In this document: positions 61,663-62,000 of the stretch, one piece after another
Position numbering within the stretch: position 1 is the first letter of the stretch
Layout of the letters: the number at the start of each line of letters is the position of its first letter
NCBI GenBank assembly: GCA_030141605.1
Contig: JAQGDQ010002382.1
Span: forward strand, 2,501 to 64,500
Reading direction: 5' to 3'
Length of the DNA stretch: 62,000 bases
From: Tubiluchus corallicola
Lineage: Eukaryota; Priapulida; Priapulimorpha; Priapulimorphida; Tubiluchidae
Made by a program: the position numbers and the translations under genes
Notes under the pieces: generated by a model
Told to the model about the DNA's origin: nothing
What the model saw: the letters and a program-made list of their open reading frames with translations, nothing else
The model's database searches: none

Positions 61663-62000
61663 TTGAGCTTTAAAACCAAGACTTCGTATACTTAAAAGTA
61701 AAAGGTCATTTACTGCCATTGTCAGCAAAAACAATGGAGAAAAATCGTGGCATGGATTTTTTGCAAAAAATTACGGATTCATGCAACCAAAGTCCACTGC
61801 AAGATGCTGCAGACTTCGACGAATTATCAGCAGCTCAGAAAATTACACAGAAAAAAGCTTAGAATCAATGCGATTAGCTGCATTAAAGACCTTCGGTTAC
61901 ACCAAGAGACTTAGCTAATTAACTTCAGTAATTGCTATAATGTAGTTGCTTTGTGACATATGCTGTGATTACAATCCCACATATTCGCCTGTTTTTCCAT
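61663..62000 (+). other. Right-edge sequence with a 42-codon ORF of unknown status
   Basis: An ATG at 61734 opens 42 codons (MEKNRGMDFLQKITDSCNQS..., stop 61860-61862) with ordinary protein composition, but no family, splice signal or promoter supports it. It may be the start of a gene continuing by splicing outside the window or a chance ORF. Confidence 0.2.

Noticed and set aside
60898-61695. 265- and 252-codon plus-strand ORFs with CLQCTLVYCALLSTVH-type repeats
   Set aside because: Translations of the 17-bp minisatellite, repeated in three frames.

Overview
This is nuclear DNA from an invertebrate animal. The genes have GT-AG introns. There is a GH18/CBM14 chitinase, a PLEKHG7-type RhoGEF, an LRR receptor-like gene and a 5S rRNA array. 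Non-LTR, BEL/Pao and hAT-type mobile elements and many minisatellites fill the rest. The background is AT-rich. A lophotrochozoan-like animal would fit, but nothing in the window fixes the phylum.

Layout, left to right. 1-3.6 kb holds a 44-bp minisatellite and two duplicated segments. 3.6-5.4 kb (-) holds a two-exon gene for a 73-residue secreted peptide, with an hAT-like insert in its intron. 5.9-9.3 kb holds LINE ends and two minisatellites (25 bp and 22 bp). 9.3-12.1 kb (+) holds a single-pass LRR receptor-like gene. Its tail-coding region is split by a 5'-truncated LINE whose 16-bp target duplication carries AG|GT, so the insert could be spliced out exactly. 12.05-13.84 kb is a 77-bp satellite that begins inside the last codons of that gene. 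14.0-14.66 kb holds two LINE 3' ends.

14.68-19.49 kb is the most unusual object: a near-perfect 2.2-2.3 kb inverted repeat around a 333-bp spacer, GC-rich compared with its surroundings. Each arm carries the same compact set of overlapping ORFs: a basic protein, a 170-residue protein resembling exonuclease-like proteins of animal mobile elements, and a divergent TATA-binding-protein-like protein. It looks like an integrated piece of a virus-like or large mobile element that was inversely duplicated.

19.95-34.05 kb (+) holds the last twelve exons of a DH-PH RhoGEF, 528 codons, whose introns hold hAT-like MITEs, LINE pieces and microsatellites. 35.8-38.1 kb is an element with about 250-bp terminal inverted repeats and a 36-bp minisatellite core. 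40.4-50.0 kb (+) is an eight-exon secreted chitinase of 1408 residues, in which about 41 copies of a 14-residue His/Tyr/Glu/Pro repeat separate the GH18 and chitin-binding domains. Facing it tail to tail at 51.2-53.5 kb (-) is a three-exon gene for a 200-residue Tyr-rich secreted protein whose ATG is split by an intron. The two may contribute to one chitin-containing extracellular material; that is inference. 55.7-61.7 kb is a 5S rRNA array with alternating 5S-like relics, invaded by a defective BEL/Pao element and ending in a 17-bp minisatellite.
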